From a bacterium (lineage in GTDB: Bacteria; Armatimonadota; Fimbriimonadia; Fimbriimonadales; GBS-DC), in the NCBI GenBank assembly GCA_029335935.2, contig JARJMV020000224.1, positions 1-13,545 on the forward strand: a stretch of DNA of 13,545 nt. Direction: 5' to 3'. Under the pieces are notes generated by a model. It did no database searches. It was not told where the DNA came from and saw only the letters and a program-made list of their open reading frames with translations. A program made the position numbers and the translations under genes. Below, piece after piece: positions 10,834 to 13,545 of the stretch. The number at the start of each line of letters is the position of its first letter. Position 1 is the stretch's first letter.

Positions 10834-13545
10834 TCAAATTGCTCCAACGCCTGCACGCACTTCCAGCTTGGGAGCGCGCATGAGCGGTGCGGATGAATGC
10901 AGCACTACCTCGAAGCGCAGCACGCCCAGCGGCGGCAGGTCGCCCTCCGTCAGAATCTGATACGCCACGCCCGACTGGAACACACTCTCGCCTGTGCGAT
11001 TGCGCCACACAACGCCGTCGGGCAGCGTTGCGACCAGCGCAATTGGTCCCACGATTGTCTGCCCGCTGGTGTTCACCAGCCGTCCGCGCAGGCGATAGGC
11101 GTCGATGCGCGGGTCGTAGCGCATCGGCTCCAGCGTCAAGCGATAGCCTGTCGTGAGTGTGGGCATCGCCTGCAGCGTATAGGTCGCGACGCTTTGCAAG
11201 TTCACGCTCGCCGTGCCTGGATTGTTCACGATATTCGGCTGCGGCGGCAGAAACTGGTTGGTGAGGAAACTATTGTGGGGTGGGCGCCCCCCCAACACAC
11301 CTCGACGCGAGTCGTAGGCGGAAAGGATCGCGCCCGTCTCGCCCGTTGTCAGCAGTGCAGCCAACAGCGCAATCGGGCGGCTCGCCTTGCGCCCCTCAAA
11401 CAGCACGCCCAGCGGGATGGCAATCTCCAAGCCAGTGGGTGGGTCGGACGGGCTACTGCGCGGACGCCAAGTGATACGCGCAGGCGCGCCCTGCAGCCAG
11501 CTCACGCGGTTGGCGTCAAGGCGGTACAGCCCCGCTTCCGCGCCCACCAACGGCGGCAAAATCGGGTCGCCCACAAAATCGGCTTCAGGCGCTGAGTGCA
11601 GCCCACTGTGACGAAATACGCCTATCGCAAACTCCGCGCCGAAGCCCACTGGCGGTGTAATCTTTCGATTCGAAATCAGGCGCGTCGCTGCGCCACTGTC
11701 GTCGCTGAGTTGATTGAGCTGGCTTAGACCCGTACCGAGACCGTAGTCCACATCCAGATAAATCGCCACGCCGTGAGTGCGGTTCTCGGCGCTATCGACG
11801 CGCCCTGCGACGCCGATGTAGAGGTTCCTGTGGTCGTTGCGCACATAGAGCGCGTCCAGACGGTTCAGGTTGGAGCTGGGCGTGCGCGTTTGAACGGCGA
11901 GGGGCGCGCCCCAATCGCTCAGGTCGCCATCGACTGCGAGGCGTCCCTCTGCCCGACGCCGGTAGAAAAAGGCATAAAAGTCGGTGAATAAGCCGGGTCG
12001 GTTACCTGTGTCGGTGAACACGCGCACTTGCAACAGGTGTAAGCCTTGAGGCAGATGGCTGAGATCAACAGAGTTCAGGGTGAACACGCCGTTAGCCAGT
12101 CGGGTCATCGGCACAAAACCATCGCCCAACCCTTCGGGGGTGTTCTGCAGCGGCGACAGGTTGCCTATCGGCGCGCCGTTGTTGAGTTTGGCGAGCGCAA
12201 CGACGCCTGTGGCGTCCGTGCGCACGCGCAGGGTGAGGCGTTCGCCTGTGACCGTCGCCGCTTCGAAGCTGCGCCCCGCCCCATACACGCCGCCAGGCGT
12301 GTTCACAGTTCGAAAGGCGTACTCCGCACCAGTGTGGGCGTCGAACAGGCGCACCGGGCGCTCACCTGCAAGCGGCTGCGGCGTGCGCGGCGCATACAGC
12401 ACATAGCCATAAGCATTGTTGGCGTTGCTCGGCGTGGAGTTAGGTGGCACGGTAATCGTGACACGCCCGTCCGAGCCGACCGTGACCGGCGGACGCTGCC
12501 CCGAATAGTCGATCAGTACTGTGCCGGGCGCGAAGGCGGTCTGTACGGTCGCCGTCAGGGGGGTCAGATCCCCCCGATCGTTCAGCCCCACCAATAATAG
12601 CCCATGCCCGTTCACCTGACGCTCGTAGATATAAAGGTCGCCGCTGACCCAGCGGTTCACCAGTGCGCCGCGAGCGAACCGCTTGCGCACATCGAGCAGG
12701 CGCAGCAGGCTGTCGTCGCCGTTCCCCAGCGCGTTGTAGCGTCCTGGGCGCGGGAAGTGGCTCCAGTTATCGGGGGCGATGTTATTGCCGTCGTAATAAA
12801 TCTTGGGGCGCCCAGGACGGGTCAGGAGCCATGCATGGGCGAGGTTGTTGGCACTTGGAGGTCCGTCGTCATGGCTCTGCACGAAGCCGACACCGAGCGT
12901 GCGCGCCAATCCACCCAGTTCGTAGGGCAACCCCGTGCTGGGGTCTGCGCCTATCCCGTTGCTCAACGCCGCGCCGATGTCGCCCCACCCGTTCGCGTTG
13001 AACAGGTTCTGGAGATTAAAGAACATCGGGAAGTCGAGCAGGTTCATGCCTGTCTTGGCGTACTCGCGCAGTTCGTAAGGGTTGCTTGAATAGATTTCGC
13101 CGAACACATAGAGTGCGGGTTTGAGGCTATAGAGGTAGGGGAGCAGGTCGCCGTTGCTGGCTCCGCCGTTAGGTTGCTGAGGCGTGTGTGCGAAGAAGCG
13201 CGGCGGCGTGTGGCGCACCGCGTCAATCCGATAGCCATCGAAGCCTATCACACTCGTCAAGAACCAGCCCCAACGCTTGAGATAGTCGCGGATATCTTCT
13301 GCATAGGGTTGCCCCGTCGGATAGTAGTGCGGGTTCAATGGATGGCGCACGAAGCTCGGCTTGCCTGCTGCGTTGAACTGCGCGTAGCTGGGCAGGTTGA
13401 ACGCCCCTGTGCGCGTGGCGATGCCGTCCTCCTGCGCATAGTCAGCCAACCCCACCACATCGTGGTTCCGTGTGCCGAACCCGACGGGCGGCGCGGTCTT
13501 GAAATCCACCTCACTGTTGCGCGGGTCGTCAGTGGATCGGATGTG
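10834..13545 (-). CDS. GH13 alpha-amylase-family glycosidase with C-terminal carbohydrate-binding-like and beta domains (5' partial)
   Basis: The frame is open to the right edge; the N-terminus, with any signal peptide and conserved region I, is outside, and the GTG near 13509 is internal. In the 903 residues present: region II GFDGYRIDAVRH (nucleophile Asp, about 13212-13246), region III YVFGEIY (acid Glu codon at 13096), and region IV FVQSHDD (His-Asp at 12868-12873), so all three catalytic acids are kept. After the barrel and its usual beta-sandwich cap come a second beta domain, then a segment starting VDGDLSDWG (about 11911-11932) with LYVRNDHRNLYIGVAG, the look of CBM9/DOMON-type sugar-binding domains, and a last domain with LRGRLVNTSGQTIVGPIALVATLP ... 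LPPLGVLRFEVVLHSSAP, an Ig-like fold typical of cell-surface proteins (given in part). No anchor or sorting motif is at the end. It presumably cuts alpha-glucans outside the cell; the exact bond is unknown. Confidence 0.9.
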   Translation of the reverse strand, partial: HIRSTDDPRNSEVDFKTAPPVGFGTRNHDVVGLADYAQEDGIATRTGAFNLPSYAQFNAAGKPSFVRHPLNPHYYPTGQPYAEDIRDYLKRWGWFLTSVIGFDGYRIDAVRHTPPRFFAHTPQQPNGGASNGDLLPYLYSLKPALYVFGEIYSSNPYELREYAKTGMNLLDFPMFFNLQNLFNANGWGDIGAALSNGIGADPSTGLPYELGGLARTLGVGFVQSHDDGPPSANNLAHAWLLTRPGRPKIYYDGNNIAPDNWSHFPRPGRYNALGNGDDSLLRLLDVRKRFARGALVNRWVSGDLYIYERQVNGHGLLLVGLNDRGDLTPLTATVQTAFAPGTVLIDYSGQRPPVTVGSDGRVTITVPPNSTPSNANNAYGYVLYAPRTPQPLAGERPVRLFDAHTGAEYAFRTVNTPGGVYGAGRSFEAATVTGERLTLRVRTDATGVVALAKLNNGAPIGNLSPLQNTPEGLGDGFVPMTRLANGVFTLNSVDLSHLPQGLHLLQVRVFTDTGNRPGLFTDFYAFFYRRRAEGRLAVDGDLSDWGAPLAVQTRTPSSNLNRLDALYVRNDHRNLYIGVAGRVDSAENRTHGVAIYLDVDYGLGTGLSQLNQLSDDSGAATRLISNRKITPPVGFGAEFAIGVFRHSGLHSAPEADFVGDPILPPLVGAEAGLYRLDANRVSWLQGAPARITWRPRSSPSDPPTGLEIAIPLGVLFEGRKASRPIALLAALLTTGETGAILSAYDSRRGVLGGRPPHNSFLTNQFLPPQPNIVNNPGTASVNLQSVATYTLQAMPTLTTGYRLTLEPMRYDPRIDAYRLRGRLVNTSGQTIVGPIALVATLPDGVVWRNRTGESVFQSGVAYQILTEGDLPPLGVLRFEVVLHSSAPLMRAPKLEVRAGVGAI

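Noticed and set aside
13507..13509. GTG as the true start of the GH13 gene
   Set aside because: The frame stays open to the window edge, and the GH13 barrel would lack its first strands and region I.

Overview
The window looks like a piece of a GC-rich, compact chromosome from an Armatimonadota-like bacterium, probably known from an environmental genome. The best taxonomic hint is the type II/IV-style pseudopilin with a [11 protein letters not shown] leader and a C-terminal H-X9-DG motif, a protein type abundant in Armatimonadota and Planctomycetota. This is an inference from protein style, not a proven assignment. No mobile element, CRISPR array, tRNA or rRNA is visible.

Layout, left to right: (1) the 3' part of the transcription-repair coupling factor gene mfd, interrupted by an in-frame TAG; (2) on the minus strand, a YdjC/ChbG-type carbohydrate deacetylase whose stop lies 3 nt from that of mfd; (3) an unlisted 51-residue membrane-anchored or secreted peptide ending in a Cys-Cys-Ser-Ser-His tail; (4) behind a long inverted repeat, a GalU-like sugar-1-phosphate nucleotidyltransferase that overlaps a stand-alone biotin carrier protein; (5) on the minus strand, the Mg2+ channel gene mgtE, whose 3' end overlaps the carrier gene by 45 nt; (6) a 396-nt divergent intergenic region with several hairpins; (7) a lemA-DUF3137 pair joined by an ATGA overlap; (8) an 835-residue fusion of sugar-1-phosphate nucleotidyltransferase, left-handed beta-helix and phosphohexomutase-like domains, in which all the mutase active-site loops are degenerate; (9) a pseudopilin and a 60-residue lipoprotein in one operon; (10) a strong GC-rich hairpin, then on the minus strand a large secreted-style GH13 alpha-amylase-family protein whose N-terminus runs off the right edge.

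Taken together this is mostly envelope and carbohydrate business: two nucleotide-sugar enzymes, a deacetylase, a multidomain amylase, a pseudopilin, a lipoprotein and a LemA/DUF3137 membrane pair, flanked by housekeeping genes (mfd, mgtE). I see no defence system or other obviously new multi-gene system. The most notable points are the amber codon in mfd, the apparent pseudoenzyme mutase domain in the fusion protein, the stand-alone BT-BCCP module coupled to a nucleotidyltransferase, the Cys-rich micropeptide, the structured lemA leader, and a repeated promoter layout that puts the -10 box 5-7 nt (10 nt in mgtE) ahead of a GGAGG ribosome site.
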